The position numbers and the translations under genes are program-made. Source: Arminella tubonensis (lineage in GTDB: Bacteria; Pseudomonadota; Alphaproteobacteria; Rhizobiales; Rhizobiaceae). Taken from it: a stretch of DNA of 64,000 bases. Within the stretch, counting starts at the first letter, position 1, and each line of letters begins with the position of its first letter. The notes under the pieces are model-generated. The model saw only the letters and a list, made by a program, of their open reading frames with translations. It was not told where the DNA came from and ran no database searches. Location of the stretch: NCBI RefSeq assembly GCF_003240585.1, contig NZ_PCDP01000019.1, positions 1 to 64,000 of the forward strand. Reading direction: 5' to 3'. This document shows positions 7,760 through 16,269 of the stretch, one piece after another.

Positions 7760-7951
7760 ATGCACGACCTGTCATTCAATTGTTACGAAGACGACGCTGA
7801 AGTCATCATTGCCGCGCTGTCCGAATGGTGTCGCTCGACATCCAGCGAGCCCGATGCGCTATTAATGTCGCGGGCGATATTCTTGTTCAATCGCGGCAAC
7901 GACAGCGTCGTCCGCTTAGTCGACGCTCTGAGGACCGACCTGCTGCATTAG
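7760..7951 (+). CDS. Small hypothetical protein (63 aa)
   Basis: The product is a soluble acidic protein (MHDLSFNCYEDDAEVIIAALSEWC...) with a helix-rich pattern. The frame opens at 7694, but the ATG at 7760 has GGAGG 7 bases upstream and is preferred. ATG 7721, which overlaps the leader ORF stop, is the alternative and would add 13 residues. No family is recognised. Confidence 0.5.
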   Translation: MHDLSFNCYEDDAEVIIAALSEWCRSTSSEPDALLMSRAIFLFNRGNDSVVRLVDALRTDLLH

Positions 7952-8151
7952 CTCTTCAATCCATGAGATCCGGCTGCAGCGTGTGACTCCTGGCGGACCT
8001 TTTCAGGCGGTCACGCCCCTATCAAAAGGCTCCCCCACAGACGGAGGGCGGCGCCCTTCTCCTGTATACTCGCAAATCCACGGTTGTTTAACTCGACAAG
8101 GCACCCTCTACGCGTTACTCCTAGGACTTCCAGGATGTAAGAGGAACAGCC

Positions 8152-8439
8152 ATGCTCACAACACGTAAGCACCTCCTCCCACCCCCCTCCGATCTGGTCT
8201 TCCCAGTCGCCCGGTACTACTGGAGCGGCATGGCCATCGCCGACGCTGAGGAGCTCAGGCGGCTCCGCATGCTCTGCCGCGGCTTTTACGAGCAGCTTCT
8301 CATGTTCAGGAAGCTGCAGCGCATCAGAGCGCTGACCCACGACGAGCAACGGACCAGAACCTCGGTCTTCGAACTGTTGATGATCGCATCTGGAGAGATT
8401 GTCGACCTTGAGACCGGCCCCTCGCCGGAACGGTCCTGA
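8152..8439 (+). CDS. Hypothetical helical protein (95 aa)
   Basis: The protein has a central amphipathic region (EELRRLRMLCRGFYEQLLMFRKLQRIRALTHDEQ) that looks like a helical hairpin, and an acidic tail. AGAGGA stands 6 bases before the ATG. The opposite strand is open over 8011-8349, but its translation is low-complexity and less protein-like. Nothing marks a function. Confidence 0.5.
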   Translation: MLTTRKHLLPPPSDLVFPVARYYWSGMAIADAEELRRLRMLCRGFYEQLLMFRKLQRIRALTHDEQRTRTSVFELLMIASGEIVDLETGPSPERS

Positions 8440-8635
8440 ACGTCACGCGGTTCGCGGCCGCTCAAGAGTTATGAAAGTACCGCGAGATGGGTGACGGCGG
8501 GGACCTGTCCCTCGCACCCGTATAAGGCAGCGAAGGCATTGGTTGCAAACTTCCTCCAATCCTCAGCGCCCCTCAGCGCTCGCAGCCAACGACCGCATGT
8601 CGATGCACGCGAGGAGTTGCGTTAACCTGTCAGGC

Positions 8636-8962
8636 CTACAGGGTCTGTCCTGCTCTCTGACGGCGCCACCTTTCTCGAAGCGCCAGCCGACGGACTTCGT
8701 CCTGGCCGCTCGCAAGGAGAATGAAAATTCGCTCCTTCCCGTCAGGAGCTTGGACTTCGGCAACGGCGTTTCTGCCGATCAACTCCTCCATGGTTATGTC
8801 CGACACGCCTGGGATCACGGAGGTGGGCTGCGGTTCAGGATGGTAGCGGTCGAGAAATATGATCGCTGTGTTCTGCCTGTTCGTAAGCCAAAGCTGGGGA
8901 ACGGCGTCGGGATGATCTTCAGGCTCGCGCTGAACTCGACTGTTCACGACTGGACGACGCAT
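8636..8962 (-). CDS. Hypothetical protein (108 aa), EcfG-controlled
   Basis: The frame opens at 9043, but the ATG at 8962 has GGAGG 6 bases upstream and gives MRRPVVNSRVQREPEDHPDA. A beta-rich middle (PQLWLTNRQNTAIIFLDRY) is followed by a region resembling a short regulatory domain (AVAEVQAPDGKERIFILLASG) and a basic tail. No family is recognised. A consensus EcfG promoter lies about 160 bases upstream on the same strand, so general-stress expression is likely. Confidence 0.55.
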   Translation of the reverse strand: MRRPVVNSRVQREPEDHPDAVPQLWLTNRQNTAIIFLDRYHPEPQPTSVIPGVSDITMEELIGRNAVAEVQAPDGKERIFILLASGQDEVRRLALRERWRRQRAGQTL

Positions 8963-9129
8963 GTCTTTCCTCCAGCGTTTTGCGTTATCCTGGACGTCGG
9001 CGAGCTGCAGACCAGGAGGTCGAAAACTCGTCTGCCCATTCATCGATCATAGGAAGAAAACGGGAAAATCCCTATGCTCTTCGCGCCAGACCCGCTCAAC
9101 TTTCGGAGGCGTGCGGCTAATGCACGGAC

Positions 9130-9154
9130 AACGTTCCGTTGCAGAAGTCGTTCC
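9130..9154 (-). promoter_or_regulatory. EcfG promoter with full consensus (GGAAC-N16-CGTT)
   Basis: On the minus strand GGAAC (9154-9150), 16 bases and CGTT (9133-9130) match the EcfG consensus exactly. It lies just after the stop (9170-9172) of a short minus-strand frame and before the gene at 8962. Confidence 0.65.
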
Positions 9155-9169
9155 ACTTTTATTTGAATT

Positions 9170-9928
9170 TTAGGCAAGGACGAGCGGTTCGATATCCTCC
9201 ACGAGACGCCGGATGGCGTGGTCAACGCTCTCAGTCGAGTCCACCGCTTTTACGATACGCTCTTGCAAGAGCCTTGGGAGGCGATATGGGAGGGGTCTGA
9301 TAGGATGAGATCGCGGCGGACGGATAAGATGCTCGTCTGGCGTTTCGTTGCCCGCAGCGAGAAATCGGAAAAACCGATGCGTTCACCCTCTCGGGTGGTG
9401 AACCGCCAGCCGCAGTGAAGGTTCCAGGCTGAAGGACGGCGGATGACAAGCAGGAAATCGGCCATGCCCTGGGGGCTCGTCAACTTAGAGTTCTGATGAG
9501 GAAGCCTTCGCTATCCCTGCGCCTTCGGAGGATGCGAGCGGCAGCATGCTCGCCCCGGCTTCGCCGATGCCATGCAAGAAGACGATGAGCCGCTGATTGA
9601 GGGTGTTACGATGTTCATTCAATGTCCGCTATGAACGGCGTTCGAGAGGCTTCGATACTTGAGATACGGCCGAGCCGCGGTATTGATCGCCAGGCTGTCG
9701 TCAGGGCAGAGCGCCTGGCCATTCGTTGGAGGGTTGGATAATAAGCGACCCAAAGGTTTTGCGGAGAATTTGCGGCATTGGAGCTTTTTGCCTCGTTGGA
9801 AACATAACGTCGATGAAATACCCCTCATCATCGATCGAGGCGTGCGGGCAGATAGAGCGCTTGTCGAGCCATGTCTCTAACACTCTAAAAGTCACCTTAG
9901 CGTCTTTGATGGAAAAACGCCCCAGAGT
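9170..9928. other. Stretch with gene fragments only
   Basis: No complete gene is convincing here. Three minus-strand pieces read like protein: a tail ending KAVDSTESVDHAIRRLVEDIEP (9170 to about 9290, no ATG); a 45-codon frame from TTG 9622 to 9485 containing LIVFLHGIGEAGASMLPLA, which resembles the N-terminus of a carboxylesterase/phospholipase; and a GTG-started 64-codon frame (9701-9895). They may be decayed genes. Confidence 0.35.
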
Positions 9929-10537
9929 ATGCTACTGGTGGGGATGCGATGGTTTCTGATGTTATTGGTGGCTGGGTCTGCTGTGGGGAGCATGGCTGCG
10001 TCTGGGCAGTCGCTGTTCGATGCGATAGCGACTGGCGATACACAGGCCGTTGAGCGGGCGCTGGGTAGTGGTGCCAATGTCGACAGCCGAGGTCCTGATC
10101 AGGCGACGCCGCTCATCAATGCAACATTGAGCAACCAACCTTCCACAGTCGAATTGCTTCTGAGCAAGGGGGCAGACGTGACTGCGCGCAACTCTGGCGG
10201 CTTCACGCCGTTGCACGCGGCTGCCTACGTCGGCAGCGCGACGATAGCGCGACAACTGCTCGCGAAAGGCGCTCCCCTTGAAGATGCAGCCAACAAGGCT
10301 GGCGTCACGCCGCTGATGGTGGCCGGGGAGACAAATCATGCCGATGTTGCCGAGTTGCTGATCGCGCGGGGCGCCGACCCCGGCCACCCGGAAATCCATG
10401 GTTACCTTCCGATTACCCGCGCTCTTTGGAAAGGCAACAAGGATATCGTTCACCTTTACAAACAGCATGGGGTCACGTGCCCGCCGGTAAATATTCTCGG
10501 CAGCGAAGAGTGGTACCAAAAGTGCGTGAGCGACTGA
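9929..10537 (+). CDS. Exported ankyrin-repeat protein
   Basis: The 202-residue protein has a hydrophobic signal segment (MRWFLMLLVAGSAVGSMAASG) and about four ankyrin repeats (GDTQAVERALGSGANVDSR, TPLINATLSNQPSTVELLLSKGADV, FTPLHAAAYVGSATIARQLLAKGA, VTPLMVAGETNHADVAELLIARGADP). Such repeats bind other proteins, here probably in the periplasm. The start could be 9929 or 9944; the latter opens the signal peptide directly. The next gene, a YHS protein, starts 14 bases after the stop, so the two form an operon. Confidence 0.8.
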   Translation: MLLVGMRWFLMLLVAGSAVGSMAASGQSLFDAIATGDTQAVERALGSGANVDSRGPDQATPLINATLSNQPSTVELLLSKGADVTARNSGGFTPLHAAAYVGSATIARQLLAKGAPLEDAANKAGVTPLMVAGETNHADVAELLIARGADPGHPEIHGYLPITRALWKGNKDIVHLYKQHGVTCPPVNILGSEEWYQKCVSD

Positions 10538-10551
10538 TTGGAGGAAGGATC

Positions 10552-11067
10552 ATGGTCAAAACGATTTCGAGCCGCAAACTCGCAAAGTCAATGCATTTAA
10601 TCACGGGAACGGCCTTCTTGGCTCTCGTGCTGGCTTATTCTGGACCGGTGCTGGCGGACGGCAGGGTCAATACGGGTTATTTCGGTGGTGTTGCCATCGA
10701 TGGCTACGACCCGGTCGCCTATTTCCTGGATAATCGGGCGGTCAAAGGGTCGGAGAAAATTTCCTACGATTGGCTGGGGACACCCTGGTATTTTGCCAGC
10801 GACGAGCACCGCGAGCTGTTCAAGAAAAATCCCGTGAAATATGCGCCGCAGTATGGGGGCTACTGTGCTGCAGAGGTTGCCGGTTCAGGATCGGTCACCG
10901 TCAACATTAACCCGGAGGCTTTCGCAATCATCGACGGTAAGCTCTATTTTACATATGGTAAAGAGGCTACCCAGGCTTTTGCGATGCATGCCAGCGAAGC
11001 CGTGCCGAAGGCCGATGCGAATTGGCCGAAAAAGCAGGATGAACTGGCTAAGAATGATTATCACTGA
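10552..11067 (+). CDS. Exported YHS-domain protein
   Basis: The 171-residue protein starts at an ATG preceded by GGAGGAAGG. It carries a signal peptide to about residue 34 (YSGPVLADG) and a YHS-type domain: GYDPVAYFLDNRAVKGSEKI, WYFASDEHRELFKKNPVKYAPQYGGYCA. The family is small, often periplasmic, and thought to bind metal or act in redox stress; the conserved Cys in GGYCA is present. It follows the ankyrin gene and converges on the cyclase gene with a 12-base gap. Confidence 0.8.
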   Translation: MVKTISSRKLAKSMHLITGTAFLALVLAYSGPVLADGRVNTGYFGGVAIDGYDPVAYFLDNRAVKGSEKISYDWLGTPWYFASDEHRELFKKNPVKYAPQYGGYCAAEVAGSGSVTVNINPEAFAIIDGKLYFTYGKEATQAFAMHASEAVPKADANWPKKQDELAKNDYH

Positions 11068-11079
11068 GGTTACGGCGGT

Positions 11080-13278
11080 CTAGTTGACCGCGGCGAAGTG
11101 GAACACCGTGCCCGAGTTGACATAGGTATAGTCTTCGCCAGTTTCTCCATTGCGTTTGTAAACGGGACCGCAATCAGGCCGCCCAAACATGTTCTCGCTC
11201 TGCTCGCACAACAGGTCGCGATCGACATAGAGTTTTGCGGTATACATTCGGGTCATGGAGCGAAATCCGGCATTGCCATCCTGTCCGATCTGTAGGATGG
11301 CCGGTTGACCGCCCGGTTCGAGTTTGCCCTGCAACGTGTGGCCGAGAACGAGGGGCGCCAGGACCGCGCCCCTCACCCGGTCCTTTTCGTCAGCGGTGAA
11401 CCCGAACGGCCACTCGGGCAAGCCAGCCTGGTGCAGCGCGTCTATGATCAGTGCCAAATCCTCAGCATTGCGAAAATGCGCATAGCCGATCCGCCATGCA
11501 GCCAAAGACCGCTCATTGAACGATTCGGATCCGGATAGCAGTTGTAACCCCCCGGCAAGTGCCGTCCGCGCATCCGGCAGGCGATTGGCGCGGGCGTAGG
11601 CCGCGGCGAGCACTATCCTAAATTCGCTAACCGCCGGTGCGTCGTCGCGAGTGCGTTCGAGCGTTTCGATGGCGTTGGAGGTGTCTCCTTTCAGGAGAAA
11701 GACGAGGCCGGCGATTTCCCGGTCGATAGCAGATAGATTGGGGTCGAGCCTCAGTGCCGTTTCGACGGCCGCACCCGCCTCGGCGTGATTACCTGCAAAC
11801 AACTGGACGTAGCCTAGTGCGATCTGTGCTGCTGCGTCGCCCGGACTGAGCGCGACGGCGCGCTCCGCAGATGCGATCGCTTCCTCGTAGCGACGATCCA
11901 CGACCTGCATGATGCCGAGAATGGCGTAGGGCGACGAGAGGTCCGGATCGAGCTTCAAGGCGAGGCTCGCCTTCTCATACGCCCTCTTCCGCGCAGGGGC
12001 GCTCTGAATTATGTCGTTGAAGTTAGCGCGCCAGACATTGACGGTTGTGCGCGCGTCCAAAGCAAAGGCCTCGGCGAAAGAAGGATCAAGCTCCTCTGCC
12101 TTGTCATAAAACGCCAGCGCCTGTTGCAGCGCGTTGCGTTCGCCGTTGCGTGCTGCCTGCTCGCCACGCAGAAAGTAGTCGTAGGCTTCAAGATTTGCCG
12201 TCGGCGCGCGCGACAGGCGCTTAGCTTCAGTAGCCGAAGGCTCTATGCCGAGCGCGCTGACCAGCTCTCGCCGCAAGTCGTCCTGAATGGCGAATACATC
12301 CGCTGCGCGGCGGTCGAAGCGGTCAGCCCAGACATTCTTGCCGCTCGTCATGTCGACGAGATGCGCGTTGATGCGGAGCTGTTCGCCGGCCCGCCGAACG
12401 CTGCCTTCGACCAAATAGCGCACCCCCAGCTCGCGCGCCGCGTCTGCAAGGACGACAGGCTTGCCCTTATAGGGGAAGACGGAATCGCGGGCGATGACAT
12501 CTACGCCGGCAAGTTTGGCGAGGTCGGTGATCAGATCTTCAGTGATGCCGTCTGAGACATAGTCCTCCTTCGGATCGCCGCTCAGGTTGGCAAATGGCAG
12601 GATAGCGACCGAAGTCCGCTGCGGAGCTAAAGGCTTGCGCCAATCGAACTGGAACGCAACAGTTGCGACGGCAATCAGCAGCGCCGCAATTCCGATCGCC
12701 GGCAGGATCACCGTGCGAGCGCTCGGCCGATGGGACGTCCCGGTGACCTCTCCCGCCGCGCTGGAATCGAGCAGAACGCGGTAAACGCGAACCGGGTCAA
12801 CAATGTTCTTGAGCCTCTTCTCGCCAAGGCTAGTGAATTCAACATCGGCCTTGTGAACGACATGATCGAAGGCTGTGCCCGAGATGCAAATGCCGCCGGG
12901 CTCAGCCAAACCCTCGAGCCGCGCGGCGACGTTGACGCCGTCACCGTAAAGATCGTCGTCCTCGACGATAACATCGCCTAGATTTACGCCAATGCGGAAG
13001 CGAATTTTCCGCGCCTCCGGGACGGCCGGATCGTGCTCGGCCATCTTTCGTTGGATCGCTACGGCGCACTGCACTGCATCGACCACGCTGGCAAACTCGA
13101 CCAGCGCACCATCGCCCATGAGTTTGATGAGGCGGCCTCGAAACTCTGCGACGGCGGGGTCGAACAACTCGCGGCGGCAGATCTTTAGCCGCTCCAGTGT
13201 TCCGACCTCTTCCTTCCCCATAAGGCTGCTGTAGCCGACTACGTCAGCGGCCAGGATCGCGGTAAGCCGTCGCTCCAT
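11080..13278 (-). CDS. Class III adenylate/guanylate cyclase with TPR domain
   Basis: The 732-residue protein has a cytoplasmic cyclase domain first (about 5-165). It keeps the two metal Asp residues (D12 in AADVVGYS, D56 in MGDGALVEF) and the YGDGVNVAARLEG stretch with the Asn and Arg used in catalysis. One membrane helix (about 189-211) follows, then a TolB-like region (VAILPFANLSGDPKEDYVSDGITEDLITDLAKL) and TPR repeats to the C-terminus. This layout is common in rhizobia, which carry many such proteins. The Asp in YGDG suggests ATP as substrate. The gene stands alone. Confidence 0.88.
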   Translation of the reverse strand: MERRLTAILAADVVGYSSLMGKEEVGTLERLKICRRELFDPAVAEFRGRLIKLMGDGALVEFASVVDAVQCAVAIQRKMAEHDPAVPEARKIRFRIGVNLGDVIVEDDDLYGDGVNVAARLEGLAEPGGICISGTAFDHVVHKADVEFTSLGEKRLKNIVDPVRVYRVLLDSSAAGEVTGTSHRPSARTVILPAIGIAALLIAVATVAFQFDWRKPLAPQRTSVAILPFANLSGDPKEDYVSDGITEDLITDLAKLAGVDVIARDSVFPYKGKPVVLADAARELGVRYLVEGSVRRAGEQLRINAHLVDMTSGKNVWADRFDRRAADVFAIQDDLRRELVSALGIEPSATEAKRLSRAPTANLEAYDYFLRGEQAARNGERNALQQALAFYDKAEELDPSFAEAFALDARTTVNVWRANFNDIIQSAPARKRAYEKASLALKLDPDLSSPYAILGIMQVVDRRYEEAIASAERAVALSPGDAAAQIALGYVQLFAGNHAEAGAAVETALRLDPNLSAIDREIAGLVFLLKGDTSNAIETLERTRDDAPAVSEFRIVLAAAYARANRLPDARTALAGGLQLLSGSESFNERSLAAWRIGYAHFRNAEDLALIIDALHQAGLPEWPFGFTADEKDRVRGAVLAPLVLGHTLQGKLEPGGQPAILQIGQDGNAGFRSMTRMYTAKLYVDRDLLCEQSENMFGRPDCGPVYKRNGETGEDYTYVNSGTVFHFAAVN

Positions 13279-13407
13279 TTATGTGCCTCGCGCGTTCGAC
13301 GCTGGCTCAGGCAGTTTGCCAAAAGGCGTATTCGACTCGTATTCCGGAAACCGGAATGTGTCCAGCCGGCACACCGTCCGGCCGTCTGACCGTTCGCAGT
13401 TCTTCAA

Positions 13408-13731
13408 TTAGGGGACCGTCTCGGCCCATTTTCGCTTCAATTCGTCCCTTACGGCGAAATGGAAACCCTTCCGGATATCAAACAGAACTGCGACGAGGGC
13501 GTCATCTGGGGTCGTTAATTCCGACAGTAGGACGTCTCTCGTTTTGATCACTTCTGCATGCCATGCGGGGCGAAGCTCTCCAGCGGGATGTCGGTAAGAA
13601 TTTATTTGTTCAAGTCCTTCGTCGCCATTTAACGTGCGCATACCTGTTTTTGATCGCGCATAGTACCTCACCTCAAACTCAGTCGAGGCGTTATCAAATT
13701 TCTTGGGAATTCTTATCCCAATGCCAGTCAT
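13408..13731 (-). CDS. Hypothetical protein (107 aa)
   Basis: The frame has balanced composition (MTGIGIRIPKKFDNASTEFEVRYYARSK...) and an acidic helical C-terminus (TTPDDALVAVLFDIRKGFHFAVRDELKRKW). AGGAG is only 2 bases from the ATG, which is close for a ribosome site, so the start or the gene itself is uncertain. No family is recognised. Confidence 0.4.
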   Translation of the reverse strand: MTGIGIRIPKKFDNASTEFEVRYYARSKTGMRTLNGDEGLEQINSYRHPAGELRPAWHAEVIKTRDVLLSELTTPDDALVAVLFDIRKGFHFAVRDELKRKWAETVP

Positions 13732-14248
13732 TACTCCTGCCCCTTGAATTTTCTAGGCTCGTGAGAGCCGCGGCGGGTATAACAATCGTCCGTAATTCAA
13801 GATTTGCGAGATCGATCGCTTTCTGAGTAATCGTCGATTGGTTTGGCAAATGTCGTTGCCAAGTCAGCAAGCTGGCGAGGGCAGTGCACTGGGAAGTAGG
13901 CTGGGACACAAGAGTGGATATTTGGTCCCCCGGCACCCTGATCTGGCACCTTGGCAATGCCGGCCTGGGTCCAGTTATCCACCGCGACAGTTGCCTGAAG
14001 TTCATACGGGCCGCGCGATGGCGATCTCCTGACAAACATGCAGTCTCTGAACTCAGGCCTTACTCGTCAGCCTTTCTACCGAGTAACGCCGAGGCCGCTC
14101 CCTTAAAATGTTTCAAATCAGTGGCTTAAGAGATGGGTTCGGTCGAGTGCTCAAAGGTTAGGGCTATCGTCAAAGGTACTTCGAGGCCATTCCGGAGGTC
14201 CAAAAGGACATTGCGAGCGACCCGGACCAGCCGCTCGCCGATCCGCAC
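13732..14248. other. Stretch without a convincing gene
   Basis: Two overlapping minus-strand frames (13694-14035 and 13797-14039) look partly protein-like but lack ribosome sites and share the same DNA, as a frameshifted relic would. Nothing else was seen before the FadR-type regulator's promoter. Confidence 0.35.
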
Positions 14249-14296
14249 TTGACATTAGCAAGACGGCACATAATGCTAGGATGTCAGACCAATTTT
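14249..14296 (+). promoter_or_regulatory. Promoter and possible operator of the FadR-type regulator operon
   Basis: TTGACA (14249-14254), a 16-base spacer and TAATGC (14271-14276) form a good housekeeping promoter. Just downstream, TGTCAGACCA (14282-14291) contains the palindrome GTCAGAC and resembles half of the TGGTCnGACCA sites bound by FadR-subfamily GntR proteins. Overlap with the start site would allow autorepression. Confidence 0.5.
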
Positions 14297-14331
14297 GTGA
14301 TCGGCCTGTATCAAAAGAATATCGGGGAACG

Positions 14332-15054
14332 ATGAAGGCGAACCACCTAGACAGGCCGGCGATAGCGCCGCTTCCAGCGATCGATCGTGCCCGCCAGGTC
14401 ACCGAGGCGCTGGCAAGCTATGTGCAGCGGGCGAGCCTCAAGGCCGGCGACCGCTTACCTGCCGAGCGCGAGCTGATGACCGCACTGGCTGTCGGACGCT
14501 CGACGATCCGCGAGGCGATCAGCCATTTCCAGGCATTGGGCGTCATCGAAACCCGAAAGGGAAGCGGAACCTATCTGCTGAAGCCCGTTTCCTCGGCAAC
14601 AATCCACATGCCCTTGTCGTTCGACCCCGTGCATCTGCGCGACGCCTTGCTGCAGACACTCGAAGTTCGCCGCGGCATCGAAGTCGAGGCGGGCATGGTC
14701 GCCGCTCGAAAGCGAACCGCCGAAGACCTTGTCATCATCGAGGCGAAGCTGGTTGAAATGGAGCGGGTTCAGATATTGAAGGGCGCCGCCGGTCCGGAAG
14801 ACCTCGCATTTCACCTTGCCGTCTACGACGCCACCCACAACCCGCTGTTCAAGCAATTGCTCGAGCAGATGCGCGAGGCCTTCGAGCGCTTCTGGACCCA
14901 TCCTTTCGACCGGCTGGACTTTGCCCGCCGGTCCTTTCCCTTTCACCGCACCCTTTTCAACGCCATCGTCGCCGGGCATCCCGAGGCCGCCCGTCTGGAA
15001 ACGTTGAAGATTCTCGAAATTGTCGAAGAAGACATCAAGGACATGTCCCAATGA
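14332..15054 (+). CDS. FadR-subfamily GntR transcriptional regulator
   Basis: The protein (240 aa from ATG 14332) has an N-terminal winged helix (about 20-85: LKAGDRLPAERELMTALAVGRSTIREAISHFQALGVIETRKGSGTYL) and an all-helical FCD effector domain with metal-type His residues (DLAFHLAVYDATHN, FPFHRTLFNAI). It probably represses the downstream transport operon and responds to the imported compound or a metabolite. Its stop overlaps the next ATG (ATGA). An ATG at 14281 in the same frame was rejected because the promoter's start site lies on it. Confidence 0.88.
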   Translation: MKANHLDRPAIAPLPAIDRARQVTEALASYVQRASLKAGDRLPAERELMTALAVGRSTIREAISHFQALGVIETRKGSGTYLLKPVSSATIHMPLSFDPVHLRDALLQTLEVRRGIEVEAGMVAARKRTAEDLVIIEAKLVEMERVQILKGAAGPEDLAFHLAVYDATHNPLFKQLLEQMREAFERFWTHPFDRLDFARRSFPFHRTLFNAIVAGHPEAARLETLKILEIVEEDIKDMSQ

Positions 15055-16226
15055 GCAACGGCTCCGATCCGTTCGATCTTGCTTCCCTCATCGTCGCGCA
15101 TGACGAAGGCAACGCCTTCGAAGCAGTGGTGCCGCCGATCGTGCAGACCTCACTTTTCACTTTCACCGACTACGATGACATGATCGCCTCCTATCGCGGC
15201 GAAAAGGTTCGGCCGATCTATACGCGGGGCCTCAACCCCACCGTCCGCATGTTCGAGGAAATGCTCGCAAAGCTCGAGGGCGGCGAAGACGCGCTCGGTT
15301 TCGCAAGCGGCATGGCCGCCATATCGTCGACGGTTTTGAGTTTCGTCGAGCCGGGAGATCGCATTGTCGCGGTCAAGCATGTCTATCCTGACGCGTTCCG
15401 GCTTTTCGGCACCATCCTTCAACGCATGAGGGTCGAGGTTACCTATGTCGACGGCCGCGACGAAGAGGCCGTCGCCCGGGCTCTTCCCGGCGCCAAGCTG
15501 TTTTACATGGAAAGCCCAACCAGCTGGGTGATGGAGGCACATGACGTCGGGGCGCTTGCAGCGCTTGCCAAGGCCCATGGCGTCCTGACCGTCATCGACA
15601 ACAGCTGGGCAAGCCCTATCTTCCAGCAGCCCCTGGCGCTCGGCGTCGATCTTGTCATTCATTCCGCTTCAAAATATCTCGGCGGCCATAGCGACGTCGT
15701 CGCCGGCATTGTCGTCGGGTCGAAGGCGCTGATTGGTCGGGTCCGCGCCGAAGCCTACCCATATCTTGGCGGCAAGCTGTCGCCCTTCGACGCCTGGCTG
15801 CTGATCCGTGGCCTCAGGACCCTGCCCATCCGCATGAAGGCGCACGAAGCATCGGCGATGACCATCGCCAAACGTCTCCAGGATCTCGATATCGTCGAAA
15901 CCGTCTGCCATCCGGGTCTCGCCAACCGACTGCCGAACGGCTTGACCGGCACATCAGGCCTGTTCTCGTTTATCTTCCGCGAAGGCATCGATATCCGCGC
16001 CTTCGCCGATCGTCTGAAGCTCTTCAAACTCGGCGTCAGCTGGGGCGGCCATGAAAGCCTGATCGTGCCGGGCCAAGTCGTCCTTCAGCAAAAGGCCCAG
16101 CCGAATTCCGCGCATGCCTTCGGCATTCATCCGCGGTCCGTGCGTCTCCATGTCGGCCTTGAAGGAACCGAGGCGCTGTGGAGCGATCTTGAAGCTGCGA
16201 TGGCTGCTTCTTCTGGTTCCAACTGA
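15051..16226 (+). CDS. Cys/Met-metabolism PLP-dependent enzyme
   Basis: The 391-residue protein belongs to the cystathionine gamma-synthase/beta-lyase fold. It has the YTRGLNPTVRMFEEMLAKLEGGEDALGFASGMAAI substrate/PLP region, the VIDNSWASP Asp that holds the pyridine nitrogen, and the Schiff-base Lys in HSASKYLGGHSD. The specific reaction (C-S lyase, gamma-elimination or replacement) cannot be read from the sequence. Its place between a FadR regulator and a sugar importer, with 4-bp overlap to the regulator, implies that it acts on the imported compound, perhaps a sulfur-containing conjugate. Confidence 0.85.
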   Translation: MSNGSDPFDLASLIVAHDEGNAFEAVVPPIVQTSLFTFTDYDDMIASYRGEKVRPIYTRGLNPTVRMFEEMLAKLEGGEDALGFASGMAAISSTVLSFVEPGDRIVAVKHVYPDAFRLFGTILQRMRVEVTYVDGRDEEAVARALPGAKLFYMESPTSWVMEAHDVGALAALAKAHGVLTVIDNSWASPIFQQPLALGVDLVIHSASKYLGGHSDVVAGIVVGSKALIGRVRAEAYPYLGGKLSPFDAWLLIRGLRTLPIRMKAHEASAMTIAKRLQDLDIVETVCHPGLANRLPNGLTGTSGLFSFIFREGIDIRAFADRLKLFKLGVSWGGHESLIVPGQVVLQQKAQPNSAHAFGIHPRSVRLHVGLEGTEALWSDLEAAMAASSGSN

Positions 16227-16269
16227 AAAATCAGGAACTTAAACCTAGCTCATAAAAGGGGGAACTACC

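Noticed and set aside
8011-8349. A 112-codon minus-strand frame
   Set aside because: The plus-strand gene at 8152 has a ribosome site and a more protein-like composition.
8543-9052. A 169-codon plus-strand frame
   Set aside because: It overlaps the minus-strand gene at 8962, which has a good ribosome site and an EcfG promoter. The plus-strand translation has no plausible start context.
13694-14039. Two overlapping minus-strand frames, one vaguely phasin-like
   Set aside because: The resemblance is limited to one short helical stretch. Neither frame has a ribosome site, and they exclude each other.
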